Shown here piece after piece: positions 24,873 to 38,070 of a DNA stretch of 64,000 nt (position 1 is the first letter of the stretch; every line of letters starts with the position of its first letter). A model generated the notes under the pieces. The model ran no database searches. It saw only the letters and a list, made by a program, of their open reading frames with translations, and had not been told where the DNA came from. The position numbers and the translations under genes were made by a program. This stretch comes from Sordaria brevicollis (taxonomy: Eukaryota > Ascomycota > Sordariomycetes > Sordariales > Sordariaceae): contig JAUTDP010000011.1 in the NCBI GenBank assembly GCA_033439795.1, positions 682,001 to 746,000 of the forward strand, written 5' to 3'.

Positions 24873-27800
24873 AAACTCGCCGCACATCCCCCCAAATCTC
24901 ATGGCACATCCCCCCCACCTCTAATAACCGATATAAAAATTTCTTTATTTTATATAATAAAATAGCGTTTTCTCGTATCATCTAACATCCTTAGCAAATT
25001 TAACAAATGCGCCGGGACCACTAGAATCGTAATAATTTCATAGTATTGAATATAACTACAAATATTCTAATAAAATAACGTAGAGAGCTTAAAATAACCA
25101 AATTTCTATTTATTCTACTTTATTCTATTCTACTCTAATCGATTTTAATAGGGTTTCGTCTATTACCCTCTCTCCTATATTATATAATATACGGGTTAAG
25201 GTCGTAATCCTCCTCCTTATACCCTTCCAATTTAAAATTAGCCGCGCGGTAAAACTCCCAACCTCTACCCTCAGCCCAATTAGCCCTATACTTAATTTTC
25301 CTATACTCTTAAACCTATTAAGCATTATATAAACGACGTAATATTTCTATCCGTTTAAAAATAAAGAGGGTATTATAAAAAGGGGTAATAAATTTATCCT
25401 ATTAGCGCTAAACTACTAATTTATTAAAATTAAATTCCTTTTTAACTATAAACTATAATTCTAAATAATTAGAACGTTTACCCTTACGCTACTTTATTTA
25501 TTCCTTATCCTTTTTAAAAGTAATATTATAAGGTAATTTTAACTCCCTAAATAATATTCTCTAAAAGTAGTATAATAGACCGGGTAAAGTATAAATAATA
25601 ATTATCTTTTATAATTCGGCTTCTTTAACGAAGTAAATTTATTATTATTCTTTTATTATAATTAAAAACTTCCTTATCCTCTTTTCTTCCTCCCGTCTTT
25701 CCTTCTCTATAATATACTTCGCCGCCTCTCTATCCTCCTTATTAATTAATTATTTATTTATATCCGACTTTTAAAAATTATAACCGATAAATATACCGTC
25801 GAAATAAGTATCGTCGTTATTATAAATAACGGGGGCTATTTCTCTTTAATCGGGGAGGGGGAGGGGGGATTCAAGTAGTGGGACGGGATTATAAATTATA
25901 AATTCGCGCTTAAAATTAATAATACTAGGATTAATAATATTAAAATTAATATTATTAATATTATTAATACTATTATTATTATTATTTAAATACTCTAAAT
26001 TACTTTAAGTATTATTATTAATAATAATATAATTAGCGGTTAACGTAGCCTCCTTTTACTACCGAACCCCTTTCTTACTACCTTTCTTAATTACCTTCTT
26101 AATTATTATTTTACCCGTTTTTTTATTCCCCTTCTTATTCCCCCTCTTATTCTTATTTATTTATAATTATAATATAACGGTATTTATTATATTTAAAATT
26201 TCAATATTATTACCCAATTTAAACTACGAATAATTATAGTGCGTTAAAATTCGTATAAATATAATATTAATAGAGCGCCCGCGGAGGTTAAACGCAATTT
26301 AAATTTAGGTTTAAGAGTGTATTTAAGAGCGTATAACCCGTTAAATTTAAATGGACTAGGAGGGTGGCGATCGTACTATATATATAATTTCCTTCCTACT
26401 AAAGGGACTTTTATTACGCAATCGTCCCTTAAGTACGCTTTATTTAATTGGTTTTAATTATAAATATTTATTAACCGAATCTTTTAATAGAAATTAATAT
26501 AAGAATAACCGGTTAGGGTATAAATAAAATTAAGGGTATAATATATTTTCATTTAATTAAAATATTAAAATAAATAATAATCCTCTTTAATAATTAAAAT
26601 AATATTATTACGCTTAATTAATACCTTTATATTATAAATATAAAGTAATTTATATTACTTATTAAAACGGCTAATATAAGGAAGTAGCAATATACCCTCT
26701 ATTATAATTATATTATTACGTATAGTAAGTAAAGTAATAGTAAAAAGGTTATATTATTTTTCGAATTTCGTAAACGCTTATAAAGAGAATTCTATTTAAT
26801 AATCGCTAAATTACGTAATTTCTCCCTAATTAACGCGTACTTTCGTAAAGGATTTATTAACGTTTAATATATAATAATTATATCGGTTATCGACGTATTA
26901 AAAAATAATATTATAAAGATTAGCTAAACCGCTGTGGGCAAAAATATTAAACGATTTAAATTAACCGTTATTAAATTCGTTAAATAATGTAATTTTTTAA
27001 TTATAATTAAAATTTTTAAAAGTATAATAATATACCCAAATTTCTTTAATAAGTAATAATTCTTATTCTAAATAGCTTACGATAATACGTTATTACAACC
27101 GGCTATATTTATTAATAAGGACTTTATAAATAATTTCGAATTCTTCGACCGTAATAGTATAAATTATATATTATTATATAAAAAATAGTGCTAAATATAT
27201 ATTGGTAAATTCGGTTAATCGAAGTATTTTGAAAGTAATAATAATCCTCTCTATATTATATATACGATAATAACGTTCGTTAAATTCTTTAATATCGGTT
27301 CGATCCTTTAGAGAAAGCTTATTATTAACGGCCTTATTACCCTCCCCCTTATTTTCTAAATCCGACGAATTAATATAAAAATCGTTATTATTATTATTAT
27401 TAAACTTTAGCGCGGGGGAATCGCCCTTAACCTAATACTTTTTAATAGCCTTTATAACGTTATAATTAATATATTAAATATAATATTAAAATTTAATATT
27501 TAAAAGGTAAGTTTATAATGCCCTAATCAATCGTTCGTCTTTATTAATAATAATAACGTCGAGGAGGCGGATTTACACTTCTTTTACTACCTTTTTAATA
27601 TATATAATTAGGTATTCGAATCCTATAGCGCCTTTATTATTAAATACTATTTAAAAAATAAATATAGAGCCTTTTTCGTAAATAAGGATAACGCCTTATA
27701 TTATAGTTAAATAATAACGGTTTATTTTATATATAATATTAATCGTAACCGTAAATAATAACCTTACCTATATTTTACATTATCGTTCTTAAACCTAAAA

Positions 27801-28918
27801 GGCGCTAAATAATACAATTTCTTATTTATTATCCTAATCGATATAATAGTAAATAATATAATCGTTATTTTCGAAGGTTCGAATAAAAATTTAAATATTA
27901 TAATAATTTTTATATAAAGTTTTATGTAATTTATTATATATATTAACTAAGTCCTTTCAAATAATTAGGTATTAAGGATATTAATTTTTAATTATAAAAT
28001 AAATAATTTGAATAATTTATTTATATTTTTCGAAGAGGGTTTATATTTAATTTATAGTAATTATATTTAAACGTAACGTTCTCTCCTATAAAAAAAGATA
28101 GTAATCGAAATATTTAAATAGTAAATACCCAACGTAAGTATTATTAACTATTTTAACGGTCTATTTCTAACCTAGAGCCCCGGTTACTATAATAATAATC
28201 CTAAAAGGGTATTTTTTAACTATTTTATATAATATATAACGGCGTTTAATTCGAAGGTTCTCCGGCGGGTATTCGTTAAGAAAGGTATAATTGTATTAAT
28301 ACTAATATTTAAAAGTTTTATTAAATATCGAATAATTTAAATTCTTAATCTTATATTTAAACGACCGTAAAATAATAAATTTAAATTACTCGCCGCAATA
28401 AAGGGTAATAAAATCTTTATATATATCGCTAACAATAATATACAATAGCGGAGGGTCGTATTCGACGGTCTACGGGCTACGGTCGAAAGCGCTATTCGAT
28501 ATAAAGGTATCGATAAAATCGCTACGTAGGCGCTACTAGGGAATTACGCTAAAAAAGTCGGTATTAATAACTATTTAGAGGATAATTAATAATAATTAAT
28601 AATTACTAATAATATAACGTACGGTTTAAATACGTTAGTACGTTACTATAATATAGCGTTGTAGTATTATTATTATTGGGGGTATGAACGATGTAATTAT
28701 ACGCGGTTAATTAATACGACCTTAAATCTTAAAAAATCGCTAAGACCCTATTTTTTTATAAAATATTATAATAATGTAAAGTATAGGGTTTTAATGGGTA
28801 AAACGGGGAATTTTATATATAGGTGTTATGGAGTGCTATAGGGTGTTAAAGCGGTTGAGGGTTGGGGTTTTATAAGGGGGGGGATGTACTATAAGATTTG
28901 GGGGGATGTGCGGCGAGA
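24873..28918. mobile_element. 4.05-kb RIP-decayed element with ~45-bp inverted repeats
   Basis: Both ends carry CTCGCCGCACATCCCCCCAA and its reverse complement, extending with few mismatches to about 45 bp including a second CACATCCCCCC block. A TA duplication (24871-24872, 28919-28920) restores GGGTATACCC and the NLR frame, though the outermost 2-4 bases of the two ends do not match, so the exact boundary and class are uncertain. The interior is extremely AT-rich, with stop codons in every frame, the mark of heavy RIP, while the GC-rich ends are nearly untouched. A readable plus-strand remnant lies near the right end (about 28240-28600). Confidence 0.75.
28240..28600 (+). pseudogene. Decayed coding remnant inside the 4-kb element
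   Basis: One plus-strand frame stays readable with only TAA/TAG stops, each explicable as a RIP-mutated CAA or CAG codon. It contains patches such as FNSKVLRRVFVKKG, FDGLRATVESAIRYKGIDK and ALLGNYAKKVGINNYLEDN. I do not recognise the family; it is presumably the C-terminal part of the element's transposition protein. Confidence 0.4.
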
Positions 28919-29988
28919 TATACCCTTATTGACCCAGGCGCTAATAATGGCCCAAACCAAGCTTTGCAAAGCGCATAGGGAAAATGTATGGATCATCCAA
29001 GAACTTGGATACCTACTTTCCTATGAACCTGGACTTGAAGACACGGTCGTGTCTGCAGCAAATCGGCTTTTCAGAGAGCAAATAGACATGCTTGCAGCGC
29101 CTGCCGAAAACATAACCGCTCTAAAAAGCTATGATGTGGCAACCAAGGTGCTTGAACAGGGGGAAAATGAACGTTCAGATGAGGAAAAGCAGGCCCTGAC
29201 TTTACTCTTCCAGGGTATGGCATGGAAGGAATCAAGTCCGGATATCCACGTTGAGCTATTCGTTGAGAAATTGACTCATTTCATCACCGAGGCCAGATCC
29301 TGTGACTTTACTACCTCGGTCTTCAATATTGTTGAAGCAATGAGCATGTTTGTCCTCGACTCTGTGGGAAGACACCTTGAACGACAGGTCCTATTCCGCG
29401 CTCTTCTAAATCGGCGGCAACGACTACCTAATGAGAAATGGAGTACTACGTACCTCAACAGCAAACATAAAATCACAACTGTACTTTGCAACACGTTGTT
29501 AAACCACGGCAAGCTTGAAGCCGCTGAAGAATTGCTGCGCCAGTTGCATTCGGAATATGGTTCGACCGGGATACCGCTAGAAGACGAGCTCATCGACGAA
29601 TATGGGGACCTCTTGGTGAAACTGAATGGGTTGACATCATATCTTTTGGGGAAGGTATTAGTCAAGCAAAAGAAGTTCGAAGAAGCCGAGGCTATTTTCC
29701 GCGAAGGGCGCTCAGCAGTCCAGCACTACGATGAGATGACTTTGGAGGAACACGCCCCACGTTCTTGGAGGTTTATATGCTTCAATGAATGGCTTGCCTA
29801 TACGCTCGCCGTACAAGGCAAGCATGCTGAGGCGGCAGATTTGTTTCGCCAATGTCTCGAATGGAGGAAACAGTCACAACAGTTTGAGCACCCCGATACA
29901 CTAATTATTTTTGAGAGATTTATACTTAATCTTGTAGAGTGTGAACTCTACGAAGAAGCAGAAGACATATTGAAGCAGAGTCTCAAGC
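28919..29988 (+). pseudogene. Third fragment of the interrupted NLR gene (helical repeats)
   Basis: This piece encodes about 356 residues of alpha-helical, TPR-like sequence (for example KLEAAEELLRQLHSEYGS, FEEAEAIFREGRSAVQHYD, GKHAEAADLFRQCLEWRKQS, ELYEEAEDILKQSL), the C-terminal repeat region of the NLR. Composition is normal, unlike the AT-rich elements on either side. It is interrupted at TCTCAAGC by the hAT nest. Confidence 0.85.
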
Positions 29989-30641
29989 CAGGGTTGGGAT
30001 TAGTACTACTCTAGTCTAGTATTTGACCAGTACTAGTACTAGAGGTCTAGTACTAGTACTAGACCCAGTACTAATACTAATTAGTACTCTAGTATTTTAG
30101 TAGTACTAAAGTATTTTTAGTATTTTCGAAAAAAAGTTACTATATATTATATATATTGTAAAGGAAGCCGGTTTTAATGGTATTATTATTTTTAGAAAAA
30201 ACCTATTTTTCGTAAAGTTATAAAGGAAATAAAAATACTAATTAGTACTAATTAGTACTATTTTAGTATTTTAGTACTATTAGAGTAGTATTAATTAGTA
30301 CTAATTAGTACTATTTTAGTACTTTAGTACTATTAAAATATTAATTAGTACTAGAAATACTAGTTTAGTACTAGAAATACTAATCTAGTATTAGAAATAC
30401 TAATTTAGTATTTTTAGGATAATATTAAATATTTTATTATTTTATTTAATAATTTAAATTTAAATAATAAATAAATATTTATAGAATGTATAATTTTATA
30501 ATATATAGGGTTAATTTTTAATTTTATTATAAATCTTTTATAATTTATAATTATAATTTATATTATTAAATTCTTTATAAAAAGAAATTGTTGTAATAAA
30601 TATAATATATTTATATATATATAAACGTTTTATAATAATTT

Positions 30642-30928
30642 TGTAAAGTTATAGGTACGAGAGGGTGAGAGTAGGTCGTATAAGGTAGGTTTATTCTAAA
30701 AGGAAGACTTTAATTTAGCTAAATACAAATTTCTAGTTAAGAGTTATCCTCTTTTATATTCGTACGCTTCCCTATAGGTTTAAAACGGTTGGCGCCCGGA
30801 TTCCGAAATCCTTTCCTCTATATTATATTTTATTATCCTTATTTTATCCGCTATTTTATCCGTCGTCCTAAATTACTATACCTTAATTATATAAATCCCT
30901 TTAAACTTTCTTAGCGATACCTTTATAA
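30642..30928 (-). repeat. Left LTR (3' LTR of the minus-strand element)
   Basis: Aligns over its length with 41565-41850. Shared blocks include the GGCGCCCGG...TCCGAAATCCTTTCC core and the terminal TTAGCGATACCTTTA. Differences between the two LTRs are nearly all C/T and G/A transitions. Confidence 0.9.
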
Positions 30929-33374
30929 TTATCCCCCCCCTTAGAAGTTATAATCCTTTATAATTCTAATATTAATTATTATAATCCGTAGAAAATTTTA
31001 TTTTTTATTCTAAAAAACCCTATTTTCTATTTATATATTACGTTATACTTCGGTTTTATTATACCGTTTAATTATCTATTCCTATTTTATATATTAACGT
31101 TACTCCCCCCCCCCGGTTAATTTAATTTTTAAATTATATTATTATATAATAATTATTATAATACCCGTAAGGGCGATATTTTTACGCTAAACGGTTTTAC
31201 TAAAAGATTTAAAGACCGATTAACGATACCTTTATCAATATATTAAATAAAATAACGGTCCCCGCTTATCCCGGTTATTTATATTATATTAATATTTCTA
31301 CGTTTACCGGCCGCGGTATTATAATAATTAGTCGGCTTTACAGTTAATATTCGCCCCCTAAAGCTATTATTAGGTTCCCGGAAGCCGATTCCGAAACGGT
31401 TTAATTTTTACGTATTATATACTTCGTTTACTATTTCGGTATTCTTTTCTTTTCGCGTCCTTTCCCCAAATAGAAAACGTTTTACTTTAAATAATTAAAG
31501 ATTTTAAAAGAATTCCAAAGTAGGATGGAAATTTTATCCCGAATTGGGATTAGAATTTCGTTTAAAATTAATTCTAAAATTTAACCCGAATTACCTTTTT
31601 TCTTTTTAGAATTAAACCCTTATAATCCTTAGGATATAGGGAAGGATTTATTAACTTTAATTAATTAACCGGGTTAATAATAAATCTTAATATATATTAA
31701 TTATTTTTAAAAGCCGGAAATATTTTAAATTATATTATCGATTAATAATTATTTACTTTACGTAACCGGTAATTTATTATATTTCTTTAATTTAGAAAAT
31801 CCTATTAATATTTATATTTATTAGCCAAATTATAAACTTTTCTATAATTTAGGCCGCCGTAACCGCCTTAGGGTTAAACAACCCCTAATACTACTTACGA
31901 ATAAATATTAAAGAGGAATTTTATTAATTAGTTTTAAATTTTTTTAATTTAATTATTTTATCCTTATCGGACGGAAAATTTTTAATTTAATAGGAAATAT
32001 TAAAACGGTTTTCTTTTTAATATATTAGATTCTTTATAATTTTAATAAGGAATTTACCGGTTAATCCGGGTTTTCCTAATTTAATTATTTTATCCTTATC
32101 GGATAGAGAATTTTTAATCCAATAAGAAATATTAGAGCAATTCCCCCTTTAATATATTGAATTCTCTATAATTTTAATAAGGAATTTATGAATTATTTTA
32201 AATCCTTTTAATTTAATTACTTATTTTCATTAAACGGGGAATTCCCGATTTAATAGAAATATTAAAGAAATTTTTCCTTTGGCCTTAATATTCGGATTTT
32301 TTAAACTCTTCGTAACTTTAATTCGCGGCTCGGTACGGTTATTTCCTAATTAATATTATATTAAAATATTTAAAGTTAAATTACCAATCCCCGAATATTT
32401 TATTTTTAATATAAATTACCTTTAACTTATCACGCTATATAAATCTTTCGCTAATAATAATATTTCTTTTCCCGTTAATAAATAAATTCTTAATTCCTAT
32501 CCCTATTAAAGTATATAATAATTATTCTTTTATTAAATTTTATATATAACGTTTCGCATTATACTCGGCGTTTATTATTCTTTATAATTATAAAATAATA
32601 AATTCTTATTATATTATTTATATTAATTATCTTATTTTTTATAATATTTCTATTTAATTTTCTAATATTTGAAGAGCGCTTTTTATATATTCTTAAAGTA
32701 TTTTTTAGGTTTTTAAATATTATATTCTATAGGCTACCCTATCTATTTAATTAAGAATTTTTAGATTATACCTACTCCTTAATAATCTACAATTTCCTTA
32801 ATTTTTTATTCCTCTTATTTATTATATAGTTTTAATAATAATATTTCGTAATTTTTATTTTCTTTACTCTTCTAAAATTTTAATAAATTAATTAAAAAAA
32901 TATTATATATCCGACTATATTATATTAATAAAACTACTTAATACGCTTAAGAATTAATTTTCTTTAATACTTTAATTTTAATATACGTAAGTATTAATTT
33001 CCTATTTTTAAATCGGAAATTCTTAATTAATAGGCTTATAATATCGCCCAATTGAAATTTAATTAGCGTATACTTTTTATTATACCCCTTCTTCTATATT
33101 TTTATTATTTAATTCTAATAACGTTATATTATTTTATAAATTTCTTCTAATTTCCGTAATCGTTCTTTTACGCTTTAAACTTTAATATAATTCCGCCCCT
33201 TAATATATTTAATTATACGTAAATAATAATTATATAAAACTTTAAATAATAAAACCTTTATAATTACATATATAAAATTATTATATACGAATTTTACTTT
33301 TAGGAATTCCCTATTTTAAAATATAACATCGCCTTCTAAAATTCGGATATATAAAATCTTTTTAATAATTTAAT

Positions 33375-33700
33375 ATAAATATTCCGTTTATTTATCTATT
33401 TACGGGTAAAATATAATAAATAATCTTCGTAAAATCCTACGCATTTTAATAAATTCCTTTTAAAATTCGTTAATAAATAATTTATCCCTATTATTTATAA
33501 TTTTTAATAGTAAGCCGAATCGATATTTTACGTATTTATATAATAGGAACGCTATAGAAATTACGTTAAATATTTTAATAATAGGTATAAATAAAACTAT
33601 TTTAATAAATTAATTTACAATTATTAAAATAACGTTATATATCTTCCTATTAACCCTTTAATTCGGCGGAAACTTAATAATAAAATCGATATTAATTTTT
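33375..33700 (-). pseudogene. Gypsy integrase core remnant
   Basis: Read on the minus strand, with stops ignored, this gives the order expected of a retroviral-type integrase core: DFIIKFPPN, NVILIIVN.FIKIVLFIPI, YVKYRFGLLLKIINNRDKLF and RRLFIIFYP.IDK.TEY, corresponding to the D,D(35)E fold. At least one Asp has become Asn by G-to-A change. Non-functional. Confidence 0.75.
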
Positions 33701-35159
33701 TAAAAAAGTTGCTCAAATATTAATAAAAATTAAAAATCTCCGTAAGGTTGGTATCGGGGTCTTTAAATCCTTTAATATAATTCGCACTTTATAATATATT
33801 CCCGAACGTTTTATATAAAACCCTCCTAATAAAACTTCCTCTTAATAAATTCTAAAGTTTTAAACGTATTTATATAACTGGCCCTTAAATTATTATAATA
33901 AAAATATAAAATCTTTTTATAAAGTAATCCTTCTTTAAGGATTATTAATTATTTTTTAAAATAAAAAACCTTTTAATTATTTAATTTATATCCCCCGATT
34001 ATAATCCCTTTAAATTAAATAATCGCTACCCGTTCGGCTAAATTTAAATCATTAAATTAAAATCCCTTTATAATAATATAAAATTCCCGGTTCGTTAAGG
34101 GTATTTAAAGGATTTTTCAATATACTATCTTCCTTACGATTTTACGTAGTAAAATTTAAAAGAACGCTCCTTTTATCGGCTATATTAATAAAATATCTTT
34201 TATAGTAATAATAGACCGCGTTATTTATTAAATTTATTTAACGAAGGCGTAAACTATAAATTTCTTTTTATATTAATATAGGATTTTAAAATTTAATTAC
34301 TTTTTAATTATATTTAATAATTCCGAAATAAAATTTAATTTCTTTTAAAGGGTCGGTAAAACGTTACTATAAATTATATCCCCTTTTATAAAATTTAGCC
34401 TCTTAAATAAACCGTTTATTAGGTTCGTCTTTTTTAATTAGTATTTTATTTCGAAATCGAATTAAAATAACCAATAGATTTAACGAATTAGCCTTCTACG
34501 TAAATCGTTCGCTAATAATTCCGTAATACTCTTTAACGCTTTATAGTCTATAAATATTATAAACGGCTCTAAAAATCCTTTTAAATAATATATTTAATAA
34601 TTTAAATTAATTATAATAATAAATAATTTTTATTAACCTATATATTAATATTATTCTATATTTATTAATTCTTTAAAAAAGAACGCTATAGGGTATTAAA
34701 TATCTCCCGTAAATTAGGATAAAATTCCCGAAATAGCCCTCTATAAAGCGTCTATTTTAACTTTAATCTTTTTAATTAAATTTTAATAACGAAAAATTAA
34801 TATTATTATAAACGCTTCCTTTAAGGCCCGGAATATTTTATCGGCCTTTTTAATTTAATAAAATGCGTTTAATTTCCGCCCGTTTTTATTCCCCTTTAAT
34901 AAATTAATAATAGGCCTTATTATATAAAAATACTAATATACGAATTATCGGTAAAAATTAGCAAATTTTAAAAATATTTGGATATTATAGAAGGATTTAG
35001 GCGTTAATTACTTTTAAACCGCTTTTATTCGTTCGGGATTTATTATTACCCTTTTTATAATAATTTAATAACCGAAGAAATCGATATAATCCTTATAGAA
35101 TTTATATTTAAACCTTTTCGCAAAAAATTAGGTAGCGTATAAACGTTCGAAAATTAAAC

Positions 35160-35992
35160 GAAGATATTTATTATATTCTTCTTTAAAATTCGAATAAATT
35201 AAAATATTATTAATATATATTATATGAATATAGTTAATAAATTTTACGAATATTTCATATATATATTTAGAATATAATAGGTACGTTTATAAGCCCGAAC
35301 GGCATTATTATATATTCGAAGTAATTATACCGCGTTTTAAAAACGGTTTTCTATTAATCCCCTTCTTTAATTCGGATTCGGTAATACGTTTTATATAAAT
35401 TAATTTTAAAAAATGTTTTAGCGCCGATTATTTAATTTATTAATTCGCTAATTAATAATAACGGGTATTAATTTTTAATAATAATTTTATTTAATCCCCG
35501 GTAATCGATATATAATTATAGCGTATTATTTTTTTTAAATATAAATAAAATTAATACTCTAATAAAGCTTTAAAAGTAGTAAATATAATTAATTTATAAA
35601 TTTTCTTTTAAATATTCGCGTAGCGTTTTTAATTGCGTAATAAATAGAGGGTATATAGGGATATTAAGTATTTCTTCTCTTTTTTTAAAAACGATTTCGT
35701 ATTTAGCGTTTAATAATTGTAATAACGTTTTAATTTTTTCTTTAAAAAATATATTTTTAAACCTTTTTAACGTTGGGGGAATATTATCCGCTACGCTTTC
35801 GGGCGGCTCTTTATTTTCATTTATATTTTTAAAGTCCGGCTTTAATAAATTATATATTAAAATTAAATTAATAATATAAAATCGGTTATTATATATTACT
35901 TTATACGCGAAAAGTATAATATTAATAAAGGGTACCCCTTTAAATTTAAATTCGTTTTTATTAATATATATAATAATATTTTTAAAATTCAT
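35160..35992 (-). pseudogene. Gypsy reverse transcriptase remnant
   Basis: The minus-strand frame from 35992 contains NAKYEIVFKKREE and LKTLREYLKENL, which precede the RT domain in gypsy elements. It is followed by a readable DYRGLNK-like segment near 35510 and YINNILIYSNFKEEY near 35200. The catalytic YxDD motif is YINN here, both Asp codons turned to Asn, as RIP would do. Several CGA/CAG codons have become stops. Confidence 0.8.
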
Positions 35993-37966
35993 ACCCGGTA
36001 TAAATAATAATAATAGTAATATCCAATTATTTCTTCGGATTATATAAAATAATTAAATAAATTTTCTTTCTTAACCCCTTTAATTTTTTAAAATAAACGT
36101 TAATTCGTATATTCCATAGTAATATATTTCTCTACTATTTGTATTTATTAAAATAAATAAAATATTAATTTTTACTTTCTTTAATTTATATTTCTTTATA
36201 AAATTTTTATATATAATATTAATTTCTATTTTTAAATTTAAATTTATATATTCTTCTAATCGGCGACCCCTTAGCGTAATTAATATTATAAAAATCCTAC
36301 TTAGCCCGTTTCTTCCGGCCGTTTTAAAATTATTAACCCCGTCGAACGATGGCTCTTCTACGGGGTTTAACCTTTTACCGATTCTTCGGTATCCGAAATA
36401 TAATTATTTTCCTTATTATTATTATATTTAATATTTTATTCGGTAATTACGTTTTAAATAATAATTTTCTTTTTCGATTAATTTTAATTATTTATCTTTT
36501 TATATTTCGTATAATTACGAATATAATATCCTTTATTTTTATAATTATAATAATTTAGGCTAAATTCGTTATTACCCCCATTTTATTTATTAAGGGATTA
36601 ATTTCTTTTATAGCTTTTACGCCCCCTAGAATTGCAATTCCGATTATAATCCCAATTATAATTTTAATTATAATCTTTATTATAATTAAAACGTTCGTTA
36701 TTCGAAGACCCCTTATAGTACGAAGATTATTTATTATAGCGACTTTTACCTATTTCGTCCTTCGAAATTTATTTTTTATTTTTAAATTTAATTTATTAAT
36801 TTATTACCTTCGAAATAATCTTTATTAGGTTATTAATAAAGATTTAATATGTACGGAAATAATTGCGTATATCCTTTTTTAACCGGAAAAAGAAATTATA
36901 TATTAATTATTTATTTGTAATAACGTTCTTATTAAACCGTCGATAATTATATTAATATTAGTCCTATAATTTCTATAGATTTTTATTATTACCTTAATAT
37001 ATAAAGAATAATTATTCTTTAATATTAAATTTGTAAATTTTAAGGGTAATATATTCTTTATAAATAAATTTTAAAAATTCTTTTTATATTACGGGTCGCT
37101 TTTAACCTTTATTATCGAGGAGGGTAACGGAATATATACGTTATAAAATAATTATAGAATTATCGGCTTTAAAGAAGGTTTATTAAATAAATTAATAAGT
37201 ATTAATATTTTTATAAATTTAATTACCGTTTTTAATACTATCGATTTAATTTTCGACTTCGGTATTCGTATTATTCGTTATTAATTTACGAATATTATAC
37301 GTAAAAGGATATAAGTAGGATTCTTTATCTCCTTAATTTATAATTTTTTATATAAATTATAATAATATTTATAAAAATTATAATATTATTTCTACGAATT
37401 TTTAACGTTTACGCCATTATACGCATTTACGTTCGCGGGATATTCGCTATTTATAACGCTCTTATATAAGGGAAAAATTATTAGAATAACCGGATTAATT
37501 AAATCGGGCGGACGGGGAGTAGGAATAAATCCGGGAATGGGAATGGGCGCGAAATTAAGAATAGGATTAAAAGCGAAAATAAAAATAAAATTAAAAATAT
37601 TCGTTTAATAAACGGCTATATACGAATAAAAAATAATTATATTAATTGGATTTTAAAAAGTTCTTACCTTAACGAAATTCTAATTATAATTATTATTCCG
37701 CCTTATTAATATAATACTCCCTTTATTAATAAAGGCTCTTAAAATAATAATAATTAAAGGTATATAAATTCTTTATTAAATACCGTTCTTTAACCCGTAT
37801 TTAAATTTCTTATTTAAAATTACTTTCGGACTTTTTATATAATATAAATTCGGGTTACGGTTTATTATTATTGATATTATTATATTTATCGTTAAAGTTT
37901 TTTTGGACGGTATTATATTCGGGTTTATAAAACGCCGCTTCGCGATTATTTTCCTTATATTTATTA

Positions 37967-38070
37967 CCCGTGGGTGTTAGCGCCAAGGCGTAAATAATCT
38001 ACACCCACTCTCCCGTAGAGAGTAGGGAAAAAAAACGCCGGACAGCTAGAAATTACCGGACAGTCTTAGC
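37967..38070 (+). repeat. Left 104-bp terminal inverted repeat
   Basis: Matches the reverse complement of 41272-41375, with only a few transitions that have changed CA to TA or CG to TA in this copy. It contains an internal hairpin-forming stretch (CCCACTCTCCCG..GAGAGT) and two CCGGACAG copies. Confidence 0.9.

Noticed and set aside
36349..36558. 69-codon plus-strand frame in the AT-rich block
   Set aside because: Phe/Ile/Asn-rich product of RIP-decayed DNA within the gypsy element, antisense to its coding strand.
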